Assembly: GCF_006658505.1 (NCBI RefSeq)
Contig: NZ_VFUZ01000013.1
Location: forward strand, 111,513-175,512
DNA length: 64,000 nucleotides
Source of the DNA: Mesorhizobium sp. B2-4-15
Lineage (GTDB): Bacteria; Pseudomonadota; Alphaproteobacteria; Rhizobiales; Rhizobiaceae
Direction: 5' to 3'
The notes under the pieces: generated by a model
The model's database searches: none
Seen by the model: the letters and a program-made list of their open reading frames with translations, nothing else
Told to the model about the DNA's origin: nothing
Made by a program: the position numbers and the translations under genes
Shown: positions 47,414 to 56,422 of the stretch, one piece after another
How the letters are laid out: each line of letters begins with the position of its first letter
Position numbering within the stretch: the first letter of the stretch is position 1

Positions 47414-47836
47414 ATGCCAATCACCGTGACCGCGCCGGAAGGCGTACTGACCCCCGCCGGAGAGCGCGAAATCCTACCGCGTCTCAGCGCCGCTCTCATC
47501 GAAGCCTCCGGTGCCACCGGCAATTCCTTCTTCAACGCGATTGTCGGTGGCACGGTCCACATCCTGCCGCTCCGCCATATCTATGCCGGCGGCGCCAATC
47601 GGCCTGTCGTCATAGTGGAGTTGAAATTGCCCAATATCGGCCTTGGCTCGGTCGAAACTCGCAAGGCCTTCATCAACGCCGCCGCGAAAATTGTCGCCGA
47701 ACTCTGCGTGCCAGGGCACAGGCCCGAAAACACCTGGATCAACATCGTCAACGCGCCCGATGGCGGCTGGGGCATCGGCGACAGGCAATATACAGGCGAC
47801 GCGCTTGTCGCCGCCGCCACGGCCGCCGCGCACTGA
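47414..47836 (+). CDS. 4-oxalocrotonate tautomerase-like protein
   Basis: ATG 47414, after AAGGAGAG, encodes 140 aa starting MPITVTAPEG. Removal of Met would expose Pro1, the catalytic base of the tautomerase superfamily. FFNAIVGGTVHILPL and VIVELKLPNIGL follow, and TWINIVNAPDGGWGIGDRQ near the C-terminus is typical of the longer monomeric members. Substrate unknown. It is followed after 13 bp by a VOC gene. Confidence 0.82.
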   Translation: MPITVTAPEGVLTPAGEREILPRLSAALIEASGATGNSFFNAIVGGTVHILPLRHIYAGGANRPVVIVELKLPNIGLGSVETRKAFINAAAKIVAELCVPGHRPENTWINIVNAPDGGWGIGDRQYTGDALVAAATAAAH

Positions 47837-47849
47837 TCCGGCAGGAGCG

Positions 47850-48254
47850 ATGACGGTGCGGCTCTCTCCTTCGCTGTTCTTCACCACAAATTGCGAGCCG
47901 GCACTGGCCTTCTACGAACAGTGCGGCCTTGGCCGGGGAACGATCCTGCTGCGCTGGGGCGACAACAACATGCCGGTGCGAACCGAAGCCATGCGCGGAA
48001 AAGTCCTGCATGCCCGCTTTGAGGGCCCGGGCGTGCTGTTCCATGCCTCCGACAATGACGATGCCGAACCGATGAAAGGCTCCGCCATGATGCTGGAGTT
48101 CGACGACCTGTCGGCCATGCGCGAACTCTTCTCCCGCATGACCGTCGGCGGCCGGATCACCGTGCCCCTGGCACGGCAATATTGGGGAACCTCCTTCGGC
48201 ATGCTGGTTGACGCCTATGGCGTGCAGTGGATGTTCAGTTGTTCCGGTGAATGA
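47850..48254 (+). CDS. VOC-superfamily (PhnB/glyoxalase-like) protein
   Basis: The 134-aa product has the beta-alpha-beta-beta-beta vicinal oxygen chelate fold: SPSLFFTTNCEPALAFYEQCGLG at the N-terminus, LHARFEGPGVLFHASDND, and the C-terminal YWGTSFGMLVDAYGVQWMFSC. It resembles the 3-demethylubiquinone/PhnB group. GGAG lies just before ATG 47850. It is probably cotranscribed with the tautomerase and under the TetR regulator. Confidence 0.82.
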   Translation: MTVRLSPSLFFTTNCEPALAFYEQCGLGRGTILLRWGDNNMPVRTEAMRGKVLHARFEGPGVLFHASDNDDAEPMKGSAMMLEFDDLSAMRELFSRMTVGGRITVPLARQYWGTSFGMLVDAYGVQWMFSCSGE

Positions 48255-48358
48255 GGGCGCGGATCACGATCTTCTTACCTCGATCAGAACCGGCTCGGCA
48301 TTGCCGCCATGCCGTGCCGGTCCCATGGTGACGTCCGGACAGGTCCACGGAGATCACC

Positions 48359-48925
48359 ATGCGTCCTGGAACGGCAATCGTGCTGCTTTGGCTGATCTGG
48401 GTGGTGTCGTGGGCGGCTGCCGCCTTCTGGGCGGATCCGGTCGCCAAACGTGCCGACCTTGGGTCGGAGATGCGCTACCGGATGGTGATGGTGTTTGGCG
48501 CGGTCCTGTTCCTCCTCCCGGCACACAATTACTACGGGCGCCTGCGGCTGTGGGTTCCCGATCTTGCCGTGGCCTGGACCTGCGTTGTGCTGATCGCTGT
48601 CGGCTTCGGCTTCTCGTGGTGGGCAAGGCTGCATCTTGGCCGTCTCTGGTCGGGCAATGTCACCGCCAAGGCAGGGCACCGTGTCGTCGACAGCGGCCCC
48701 TACGGCCTCGTTCGCCATCCGATCTACACAGGATTGCTTCTGGCGATCCTCGCCACCATGGCGGCAAAAGGCGCTGTCTGGGGCATTGCCGGCGCGCTCC
48801 TGCTCATCATCGGCATCGTCATGAAGGCAAAGCTCGAGGAGCGTTTCCTGCGCGGCGAACTCGGAACCGCCTATGACGACTATGCCAGGCGTGTGCCGAT
48901 GCTGGTGCCGTTCGCTCCCGCCTGA
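48359..48925 (+). CDS. Isoprenylcysteine carboxyl methyltransferase-like membrane protein
   Basis: The 188-aa protein has four to five TM helices and the ICMT/PEMT signature VVDSGPYGLVRHPIYTGLLLAIL followed by LEERFLRGELGTAYDDYARRVPMLVP. Bacterial members methylate small or lipid substrates, often unknown. A 104-bp gap separates it from the VOC gene, so it may be transcribed alone. Confidence 0.85.
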   Translation: MRPGTAIVLLWLIWVVSWAAAAFWADPVAKRADLGSEMRYRMVMVFGAVLFLLPAHNYYGRLRLWVPDLAVAWTCVVLIAVGFGFSWWARLHLGRLWSGNVTAKAGHRVVDSGPYGLVRHPIYTGLLLAILATMAAKGAVWGIAGALLLIIGIVMKAKLEERFLRGELGTAYDDYARRVPMLVPFAPA

Positions 48926-48949
48926 CGCGCGGCCGGAGCACCCCGCAAG

Positions 48950-50071
48950 TCAGAGCATCCTCAGCAGCGCGCCGCCTATCGAATACCCCGCGCCAAAAGC
49001 GCAGATCAGGCCGAAATCGCCGGGCTTCATGTCGGCATGGTTTTCCGACAGCGCGACGATGGCACCGGCGCCCGCCGTGTTGCCGAGCCGCTCCAGCACC
49101 ATCGGCGCGCGGTCGTGGCCGACCTCGTGGCCGAACGCCAGCTTCAGGATCATCGCGTTCATGCGCGCATTGGCCTGGTGCAGCCAGAAGCGACGGACGG
49201 CCTGCGGCGTCAGCCCATGTTCGGCCAGGAATTCGACGATGAATTTGTGCCCGGCGACGGTGACTTCCTTGAACACCTTGTTGCCGACCTGCTTGATCAG
49301 ATTGCCCTCCAGGTCGATCATATAGGGATCGTCCTGGGCCGTGCGTGTGTGGTAGCCCAGATTGGTGCGGATGTTGTTCGACATCTGCGTCCAGATACGC
49401 GTGTCGAGCACCTCGAAGCGTTCCGGCCGCTTTTCGCCCAACGCGAGCCCTTCCACCACCATCGACACCGAAGCGTCGCCGAAGATGAAATGCGTCTGCC
49501 GGTCGCGGAAATTGAGATGGCCGGTGATGATTTCGGGCGTGGTGACCAGAATACGCTTGTGCGCGCCCGAGCGCACCAGGTTGACCGCCATGTGCAATGC
49601 CGCCGCCGCCGACGAACAGCCAAGCCCCATGTCGAAGCCGGCCCCCTTGGTGCCCAATGCCTCCTGCATTTCAATGGCGATGGCTGGATATGGCCTTTGC
49701 TGATGCGAGGACGAGCAGATCACCAGATCTATCTCCGACGGGTCGATGCCGGCATGGGCGATCGCCTTCCTGGCCGAAGCGATGCCGAACTCGGCCTGCA
49801 GCGACAGGACGTCATCCGGCCGCGCCGGAATGCGCGGTGCCATGCGGGTTGGGTCGAGAATGCCTTCGCGTTCGATCACATGGCGGCTGCGCACGCCGGA
49901 AGCATGGACGATGAAGTCTGCGTCCGACTTCTGCAGCAGCGTCCCGCCTGTGGCCTGGCGCCGCTCATTCTCGGTGTCGACCCAGCTGTTGAAGCTTTCG
50001 ACCAGCTCTTCATTGGTGATGACAGGTTGAGGAATTTCAGCGCCGATGCCGCTGATGATGACGCGATGCAT
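48950..50071 (-). CDS. 3-oxoacyl-ACP synthase III, FabH2-like
   Basis: The 373-aa thiolase-fold protein has the KAS III triad: Cys152 in MGLGCSSAAA, His in FWLHQANARMN and Asn in RLGNTAGAG. It is longer than housekeeping FabH (about 320 aa) and shares STGHLNFRD-like TGHLNFRDRQTHFIFGDA with the Pseudomonas PA3286 type, which condenses medium-chain acyl-CoA with malonyl-ACP. A role feeding beta-oxidation products into fatty-acid synthesis is therefore plausible. It stands alone. Confidence 0.85.
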   Translation of the reverse strand: MHRVIISGIGAEIPQPVITNEELVESFNSWVDTENERRQATGGTLLQKSDADFIVHASGVRSRHVIEREGILDPTRMAPRIPARPDDVLSLQAEFGIASARKAIAHAGIDPSEIDLVICSSSHQQRPYPAIAIEMQEALGTKGAGFDMGLGCSSAAAALHMAVNLVRSGAHKRILVTTPEIITGHLNFRDRQTHFIFGDASVSMVVEGLALGEKRPERFEVLDTRIWTQMSNNIRTNLGYHTRTAQDDPYMIDLEGNLIKQVGNKVFKEVTVAGHKFIVEFLAEHGLTPQAVRRFWLHQANARMNAMILKLAFGHEVGHDRAPMVLERLGNTAGAGAIVALSENHADMKPGDFGLICAFGAGYSIGGALLRML

Positions 50072-50113
50072 ATTTCAGTCCGTCCCATCCGCAGGCCTTG
50101 CGGCTTCATGTGA

Positions 50114-50196
50114 GCGCCGAAACGCTTCGGCGCAACACTTTTCTCACTTCGCCGGTTTACGCCGGCTTAAACCAAAGATTTACGCGCACGTAAACC
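50114..50196 (-). promoter_or_regulatory. Inverted repeats upstream of the FabH2-like gene
   Basis: A perfect hairpin GCGCCGAA-ACGC-TTCGGCGC (50114-50133) lies 42 bp before the start. Further up, GGTTTACG (50154-50161) pairs with CGTAAACC (50189-50196). Nested inside are GGTTTA/TAAACC (50154-50159, 50168-50173) and TTTACG-CGCA-CGTAAA (50179-50194). These look like operator sites for an unidentified regulator. Confidence 0.5.
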
Positions 50197-50220
50197 TGAC
50201 TTTCACAAGGCGTACAGGTT

Positions 50221-50277
50221 GAGAACAGGAGCGGCGCGTGGTTCTCGTACCTGAGCCGCGGAAGCGCAGGAGGCCGC
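50221..50277. repeat. Dispersed intergenic repeat, copy B
   Basis: GAGAACAGGAGCGG ... TGAGC-CGCGGAAGCGCAG ... GGCCGC matches 31136-31193 in order, with a diverged centre. It lies between tam and the FabH2-like gene. Confidence 0.6.
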
Positions 50278-50314
50278 CGTTTGCAGGCCGGCGCCACTTG
50301 AATTCGGACATGCC

Positions 50315-51085
50315 CTATCCGGCCCGCTTGGCGACAATGAAGATGCGGGGGAAACGCAGCAGCACCTTGCCGTTCGCGGTCTTGGGATAGGCCTTGGCGA
50401 TACTTGCCGTGTAGCTGTCGAGGAACAGCTTGCGCTCGTGCTCTTCAAGCGGATCGAGGAACGGCTTCAGCCCGGTTGCCTTCACCCACTCGACGATCGC
50501 CTCGGCATCGGCCAGCGGATGGTTGTAGATGGTATGCCAGATGTCGACCCTGTCGCTGAGCGGTGACAACAGGTCGTAATAGAACGACACTGGAGGCAGC
50601 GGCGCGCGCGCCGCCCCCTTCATCTTGGCGGCAAACGGCATTTCGGCGGCGGTCTCGCGCATCAGGCGGTGGGAGTCCTCGCCCATATTGTCGGGCATCT
50701 GGACGGCCAGCGCGCCCCCCGGCGCCAGAAGACCCATCAGCCGCTGGAATACCGCCGGATGTCCCGGCAACCACTGGAACACCGCATTGGCGAAAATGAC
50801 GTTGACCGGCTCGGCCGGTTGCCACGTGGAGGCGTCCGCCAGATCGAAACTGACGCCCGGCAAGCGCGCCCTCGCCTTCTCGATCATGTCTGGAGAGGTG
50901 TCGAAGCCTCTGACCTCCGCATCCGGCCAGCGCTCGACCAGGAGCTCAGTCGAATTGCCCGGCCCGCAGCCGATGTCGACGACGCGGCGTGGGAAGTCGA
51001 CCGGCACCTCGGCCGCGAGGTCACGCGCCGGCCGCGTGCGTTCGTCCTCGAATTTCAGATATTGGGCGGCGGACCAGTCGGCCAT
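50315..51085 (-). CDS. tam: Trans-aconitate 2-methyltransferase
   Basis: Tam methylates trans-aconitate, a spontaneous by-product that inhibits the TCA cycle. The 256-aa SAM enzyme starts [20 protein letters not shown], as family members do. It has motif [16 protein letters not shown] (about residues 35-49), [15 protein letters not shown] and the C-terminal [11 protein letters not shown]. It starts 45 bp after the ettA stop on the same strand. Confidence 0.93.
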   Translation of the reverse strand: MADWSAAQYLKFEDERTRPARDLAAEVPVDFPRRVVDIGCGPGNSTELLVERWPDAEVRGFDTSPDMIEKARARLPGVSFDLADASTWQPAEPVNVIFANAVFQWLPGHPAVFQRLMGLLAPGGALAVQMPDNMGEDSHRLMRETAAEMPFAAKMKGAARAPLPPVSFYYDLLSPLSDRVDIWHTIYNHPLADAEAIVEWVKATGLKPFLDPLEEHERKLFLDSYTASIAKAYPKTANGKVLLRFPRIFIVAKRAG

Positions 51086-51130
51086 TTGAGCTCCTCATAT
51101 CGCCTTGAGAATTCGCCGCCTAGTGCCCCC

Positions 51131-52780
51131 TTACCGCGTTAGGCGCTTGTGCGTCATGCGGTGCGGGGCTGCCGCTTCGGCGCCGAGGCGGCGCAGCTTG
51201 TCCTTCTCGTATTCCTCGAAGTTGCCTTCGAACCATTCGACATGCGCGTCACCCTCGAAGGCGAGCATATGGGTGGCCATGCGGTCGAGGAACATGCGGT
51301 CGTGGCTGATGATGACGGCGCAGCCGGCATAGGCTTCCAGCGCGTCTTCCAGCGCGCTCAGCGTTTCGGTGTCGAGATCGTTGGTCGGTTCGTCGAGCAG
51401 CAGCACATTGCCGCCGGTCTTGAGCATCTTTGCCAGGTGCACGCGGTTGCGCTGGCCGCCCGAGAGGTTGCCGACCTTCTGCTGCTGGTCGCCGCCGCGG
51501 AAGTTGAAGGACGAGCAGTAGGCGCGGCTGTTGACCTCGTGCTTGCCGAGCTTGATGACTTCGGCGCCGCCGGAGATTTCTTCCCACACCGTCTTGTTCG
51601 GCTCGAGCGCGTCGCGGCTCTGGTCGACATAGCCGAGCTTGACCGTCTCGCCGATGCGGACTGTGCCCGCATCCGGCTTCTCCTGGCCGGTGAACGTCTT
51701 GAACAGCGTCGTCTTGCCGGCGCCGTTCGGGCCGATGACGCCGACGATGCCGCCCGGCGGCAGCCTGAACGACAGGTTCTCGATCAGAAGCTCGTCGCCG
51801 AAGCCCTTGCTGAGGTTCTCGACCTCGATGACGACATTGCCCAGGCGCTCGCTCGACGGGATGACGATCTGCGTGTCGGTGGGCTTGCGGTTCTGCGACT
51901 GCTCGACCAGTTCCTCATAGGCCTTGATACGCGCCTTCGACTTGGTCTGGCGCGCCTTTGGCGAGGACTGGATCCATTCGCGTTCGCGCCAGATCGACTT
52001 CTGTCGGGCGTCGTCCTCGCGGCCTTCCTGGATCAGGCGCTTGGCCTTGGCGTCGAGATATCTGGTGTAGTTGCCCTCGTAGGGGATACCACGACCACGG
52101 TCGAGTTCGAGGATCCAGCCGGTGACATTGTCGAGGAAGTAGCGATCGTGGGTGATGATTAGCACAGAGCCGGGATAGTCGCGCAGGTGCTTTTCCAGCC
52201 ACGCCGTGGTCTCGGCGTCGAGATGGTTGGTCGGTTCGTCGAGCAGCAGCAGATCGGGCTGCTGCAGCAGCAGCCGGCAGAGCGCCACACGGCGACGCTC
52301 GCCGCCCGACAGGTTGGTCACCTCGGAATCGCCCGGCGGGCACTGCAGCGCGTCCATCGCCATCTCGACCTGCTGCTCGAGATCCCACAGGTTCAGCCGG
52401 TCCATCTCGTCCTGGAGCTTTGCCGACTCGTCCGCCGTCTCGTCGGAATAGTTCATCATCAGCTCGTTGTAGCGCTCGATGATGGCGGTCTTCCTGGCAA
52501 CGCCGTCCATGACGTTTTCCATCACGGTCTTTGAGTTGTCGAGCTGCGGCTCCTGCGCCAGGTAGCCCACGGTCGCGCCCTCGGCCAACCACGCCTCGCC
52601 CTGATATTCCTTGTCGAGCCCGGCCATGATGCGCAGGATGGTCGACTTACCCGAACCGTTCGGCCCGAGAATGCCGATCTTGGCGTCCGGATAGAAGGAC
52701 AGATGAACGTTATCGAGCACCTTCTTGGTGCCGTAGGCCTTCGACAGGCCGGACATGTGATAGATGAACTGGCGTGCCAC
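51131..52780 (-). CDS. ettA: Energy-dependent translational throttle protein EttA (ABC-F)
   Basis: EttA binds the ribosomal E site and gates the first peptide bond according to ATP/ADP. The 549-aa protein has two ABC cassettes: Walker A GPNGSGKST and signature LSGGERRR, then GPNGAGKTT and LSGGQRNR, each with a LLLDEPTN Walker B. The EttA-specific arm and the linker SPKARQTKSKARIKAYEEL are present, and there is no TM segment. Confidence 0.97.
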   Translation of the reverse strand: MARQFIYHMSGLSKAYGTKKVLDNVHLSFYPDAKIGILGPNGSGKSTILRIMAGLDKEYQGEAWLAEGATVGYLAQEPQLDNSKTVMENVMDGVARKTAIIERYNELMMNYSDETADESAKLQDEMDRLNLWDLEQQVEMAMDALQCPPGDSEVTNLSGGERRRVALCRLLLQQPDLLLLDEPTNHLDAETTAWLEKHLRDYPGSVLIITHDRYFLDNVTGWILELDRGRGIPYEGNYTRYLDAKAKRLIQEGREDDARQKSIWREREWIQSSPKARQTKSKARIKAYEELVEQSQNRKPTDTQIVIPSSERLGNVVIEVENLSKGFGDELLIENLSFRLPPGGIVGVIGPNGAGKTTLFKTFTGQEKPDAGTVRIGETVKLGYVDQSRDALEPNKTVWEEISGGAEVIKLGKHEVNSRAYCSSFNFRGGDQQQKVGNLSGGQRNRVHLAKMLKTGGNVLLLDEPTNDLDTETLSALEDALEAYAGCAVIISHDRMFLDRMATHMLAFEGDAHVEWFEGNFEEYEKDKLRRLGAEAAAPHRMTHKRLTR

Positions 52781-53008
52781 GCGCGCTTTCCCTGAAAAAC
52801 TGACTGAATTGTCGATTTGAATGGAGGTTGGCCGCTATGTAGGCGATGCGGCGGCGAACGGCAATCGCTTTTGCGGGCCGGGCACACGGGGAAGTGTCCG
52901 CCGAGAGGCGACGTTTCTGCCGGTCACGCCCCTGCTGAAAGCTCCGGTTAACCTTCCGCGTCTGTCCGCGACTGGCACGCCGGCTTACCAAACGCGGCGG
53001 TCTTGCGC

Positions 53009-54016
53009 TTACTGGAAGCCGATCGGATCGACCGTACCCACTGGGCAGCCGGCCTTGTTGGTGGGCACCGATGCCAGCAGCAGGTCCTTCAGCGAACTGG
53101 AAGGACCTATCGGGCCGGCGAGGCCGAGCGTCAGTTCGCCGATCAGCCGCCGGCCGCTCGACGGATCGATGACGCAGGAAACGCGCACCCGATCCCCTGC
53201 GCCCGAGCCGAAGGCCTGGTCGAAGGCGCTGCGGATCTGGTCGGCCGTCAGCTTGCCGCCGATGTTCTTGGTAAAGAGATCGCGCACAGGCGAGCTGTTC
53301 ACTTCGCGCATCAGGCTGAGTGCGTCGGAAAAATACTCCTGCTGGCTCTTGCCGTAGCAGGTGCCGTGTTTGATCCATTCATGCCGCTCGAGCTTCGAGG
53401 CGGTGCCCGGCATCACCTTGTCGAGCTCCGCGCGGGTGCCGGCGTCAAGGTTGACCGGCGGCAGGTCCTGCCAGTGGGCAGGATTGTCGTTGGCCTTGTC
53501 GCCGGCCGAAACCTGGCAATAGAAATTGCCGTTCGGCTGTGGCCACAGCCCGTGCAAGGTGAAATTGGTGGCGTCGAATTCGCTCGGATTCTGCGCCTTG
53601 CATTCGGCCTTGTTCGACTTGGTCTCGCAAAAGGCCGGCTGCCAGCTCAGCGCGAAGACATATTCGGGTTTTCCCGACGCCGCTTGCTTGTCTTGCCTAC
53701 CAGGAGCCGCCGGAACCGTCGCGGCGCTGCTGCCCGAGAGATGGCCGCAGGAGACCTTCACCCAGCGACGCTCCGGATCGGCGCCGGGCACCTGGATCAA
53801 ATAGTGCGTCGGCGCATCCTTGTTGCCGGCAAGCAATTGATAGCCCTGTCCGGCATCGGTCGAGACATTGCCGGGGTTCTTGCCGTTCTTGATGGCCTGC
53901 GTTGCCGGACAGGCGGCGTCGGCGACGAAAGTGCCGCTCATCTTGACGTCGGCAAACGCTGCACTGGCCAGCGATGCCGCCAACAAGGCCAATCCGAAAA
54001 CAACACCAATGCGCAT
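53009..54016 (-). CDS. Secreted ribonuclease T2 with an N-terminal extra domain
   Basis: The 335-aa product has a signal peptide (MRIGVVFGLALLAASLASAAFA), an uncharacterised segment (about residues 24-100, KMSGTFVADAACPATQAI, WVKVSCGHL) and a C-terminal RNase T2 domain. Both catalytic motifs are intact: FTLHGLWPQ (152-160) and HEWIKHGTC (212-220), with paired Cys. It should degrade RNA in the periplasm or outside the cell. ATG 54016 is required for the signal peptide; the open frame to 54328 is antisense to the hydrolase gene. Confidence 0.92.
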   Translation of the reverse strand: MRIGVVFGLALLAASLASAAFADVKMSGTFVADAACPATQAIKNGKNPGNVSTDAGQGYQLLAGNKDAPTHYLIQVPGADPERRWVKVSCGHLSGSSAATVPAAPGRQDKQAASGKPEYVFALSWQPAFCETKSNKAECKAQNPSEFDATNFTLHGLWPQPNGNFYCQVSAGDKANDNPAHWQDLPPVNLDAGTRAELDKVMPGTASKLERHEWIKHGTCYGKSQQEYFSDALSLMREVNSSPVRDLFTKNIGGKLTADQIRSAFDQAFGSGAGDRVRVSCVIDPSSGRRLIGELTLGLAGPIGPSSSLKDLLLASVPTNKAGCPVGTVDPIGFQ

Positions 54017-54205
54017 AGGAATCCCCGCTGAAGCAAATGGGTGACAGACTGCCGCTGTCTCCATGTCAGAATTGCGATATTTTGCTGGCCAAACGCAAGA
54101 AACATCGTTGGGCAAAAAGCGGGTGGTGTGGATTGACGCAAAACCGACGGCAGGGGCACACAGGTCGGACGCCATGAGGCGAACCAGGGGTGGAGACCAG
54201 CCTGC

Positions 54206-55138
54206 ATGCCATTCAACCAGCAACGCCTGGTCCGCTCGCCGACCGGCGCCGAGCTCAATCTCTTCATCAGGCAGGCCGATGGCCGGCCGCGCGCGGTCGT
54301 CCAGATCAATCATGGTCTCGCCGAGCATGCCGCGCGCTATGCCCGCTTTGCCGATTTCCTTGGCTCACGCGGCTTCCACGTCTATGCCCATGACCATCGC
54401 GGCCATGGCCGGACCAAGGCGCCAGACGCGCCGCTCGGCAGATTCGCCGACAGGGATGGACCGGCCAAGGTGATCGCCGATGTCGATGCAGTCCACGATC
54501 TGATCGCCGGGGAATGGCCAGGCCTGCCCGTCATCCTCTTCGGCCACTCGATGGGCGCGTCCGTGGCGCTGAATTTCCTTTTGGGCCACTCATCCCGCAT
54601 CCATGCCGCCGCGATCTGGAACGGCAATTTTTCGCAAGGCCTGCTTGGACAGCTGGCGCTCGGCATCCTTGCCTGGGAGCGGATGCGGCTGGGCTCGGAC
54701 GTTCCGTCGCGCCTGCTGCCGAGACTCACCTTCCAGGCCTGGGGCAAGGCGGTGCCCAATCACCGCACGCTGTTCGACTGGCTGTCGCGCGACGGGGCGG
54801 AGGTGGCGAAATACGTCGCCGATCCACTGTGCGGCTGGGATGCCTCTATCTCGATGTGGCGCGACGTGGTCTCGATGGCGCTCAATGGCGGCAAGGACGC
54901 CGGCTTTGCCGGGGTCCGGCGCGGTCTTCCCGTCGCCATCGTCGGCGGTGAGAAAGACCCCGCCTCGGACTACGGCAAGGGCATCACCCATCTCGCCAAC
55001 CGCATGCGCAAGATGGGTTTTTCGAATCTCGTATCAAAGGTTTACGCCGACACTCGCCACGAAAGCCTGAACGAGGTGAACCGCGACATCGTCATGGACG
55101 ATTTCGCGGCCTGGGCGGATAGCGTTCTGAAAGTGTGA
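54206..55138 (+). CDS. Alpha/beta hydrolase, monoacylglycerol-lipase-like
   Basis: The 310-aa protein has the serine hydrolase fold: oxyanion loop INHGLAEHAARYARFADFL, VYAHDHRGHGRT, nucleophile elbow FGHSMGASVAL (Ser near residue 115), acid region VGGEKDP and a catalytic His in TRHESLNEVNR. The HGxxEH pattern is that of monoglyceride lipases/lysophospholipases. No signal peptide. It is divergent from the RNase T2 gene. Confidence 0.88.
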   Translation: MPFNQQRLVRSPTGAELNLFIRQADGRPRAVVQINHGLAEHAARYARFADFLGSRGFHVYAHDHRGHGRTKAPDAPLGRFADRDGPAKVIADVDAVHDLIAGEWPGLPVILFGHSMGASVALNFLLGHSSRIHAAAIWNGNFSQGLLGQLALGILAWERMRLGSDVPSRLLPRLTFQAWGKAVPNHRTLFDWLSRDGAEVAKYVADPLCGWDASISMWRDVVSMALNGGKDAGFAGVRRGLPVAIVGGEKDPASDYGKGITHLANRMRKMGFSNLVSKVYADTRHESLNEVNRDIVMDDFAAWADSVLKV

Positions 55139-55246
55139 CCGAGCCAGTTCGTTGGCCCATTGCAAGGGCCGTGACAGTCGTCGCCGGGCTTGATAGAGGC
55201 TCTGCTTTCGCTGCGATCACGGTGATTGCGGCAACCACGGTGATTT

Positions 55247-56422
55247 ATGGCTGAGCCCCCGCTGAAAGGCGTCCGCGTCGTCGAACTCGCCCGCATCCTC
55301 GCCGGGCCCTGGGCCGGGCAATTGCTTGCCGATCTCGGCGCCGATGTCATCAAGGTGGAAAGCCCCGATGGCGGCGACGACACCCGCAAATGGGGGCCGC
55401 CCTTTGTCATGAGCCATGACGGCGAGAATCTGTCGGCCGCCTATTATCATTCCTGCAATCGCGGCAAGCGCTCTATCGCCATCGACTTCTCGACGCCCGA
55501 CGGCGCCGAGACCGTGCGCCGGCTGGTCGCGACGTCGGATGTACTGATCGAAAACTTCAAGCTCGGCGGCTTGAAGAAGTACGGGCTCGATTATGACGGC
55601 CTGCGCAAGATCAACCCGCGCCTGGTCTACTGCTCCATCACCGGCTTCGGCCAGGATGGACCTTATGCGCCCCGCGCCGGCTACGATTTTATCATCCAGG
55701 CCATGGCCGGCATGATGTCGATCACCGGCGAGGCCGGACGCGAGCCGCAAAAGGCCGGCGTCGCCATATCGGATCTTTTCACCGGTCTTTATTCGGTCGT
55801 CGCCATCCAGGCAGCCCTGCGCCATGCCGAGCAAACCGGTGAGGGCCAGCATATCGACATGGCGCTCTTCGACACCCAGATCTCGGCGCTCGGCAACCAG
55901 AACCTCAACTATCTCGTCTCCGGCAAGTCGCCGGTTCAGATGGGCAATGCGCATATGAACATCGCCCCTTACGAAGTGCTTCCGGTCCGGGATGGCCACA
56001 TCATCCTGGCCGTCGGCAATGACGGCCAGTTCACCAAGTTCTGCGCCGCCGTCGGACTGGACGATTTGCCTGCCAATCCCGACTTCGCCACCAACCCGGC
56101 CCGCGTCGCCAACCGCGTGAGGCTGCGCGAGCGCATCGTCGAGGCGCTGAAGTCTCTCGACCGCGATCCGCTGTTGGCAAGACTCGAAGCGGCAAGCGTG
56201 CCGGCGAGCCCGATCAACACGATCGGCCAGATGTTCGCCGACCCGCAGACGGTCGCGCGCGGCATGCGGCTCGACCTCGACGACGGCCATGGCAACCTTC
56301 TGCCCTCGGTGCGCGCGCCGATGGTGATGTCCGGCACGCCGCTGGTCTATGAGCGCCCCTCGCCGCGCCTTGGCGAACACACCCAAGAAATCCTTGCCGA
56401 ACTGGAGAGGTCTGGAAAATGA
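55247..56422 (+). CDS. CoA-transferase family III (CaiB/BaiF)
   Basis: The 391-aa product is a class III acyl-CoA transferase. LKGVRVVELARILAGPWAGQLLADLGADVIKVE is the N-terminal signature, followed by NRGKRSIAIDF, NFKLGGLKKYGLDY and a catalytic-Asp region HIDMALFDTQ (near residue 208). Such enzymes move CoA between carboxylic acids through an aspartyl anhydride. It overlaps the ThDP-enzyme gene by 4 bp, an arrangement reminiscent of frc-oxc, but substrates are not readable. Confidence 0.9.
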   Translation: MAEPPLKGVRVVELARILAGPWAGQLLADLGADVIKVESPDGGDDTRKWGPPFVMSHDGENLSAAYYHSCNRGKRSIAIDFSTPDGAETVRRLVATSDVLIENFKLGGLKKYGLDYDGLRKINPRLVYCSITGFGQDGPYAPRAGYDFIIQAMAGMMSITGEAGREPQKAGVAISDLFTGLYSVVAIQAALRHAEQTGEGQHIDMALFDTQISALGNQNLNYLVSGKSPVQMGNAHMNIAPYEVLPVRDGHIILAVGNDGQFTKFCAAVGLDDLPANPDFATNPARVANRVRLRERIVEALKSLDRDPLLARLEAASVPASPINTIGQMFADPQTVARGMRLDLDDGHGNLLPSVRAPMVMSGTPLVYERPSPRLGEHTQEILAELERSGK

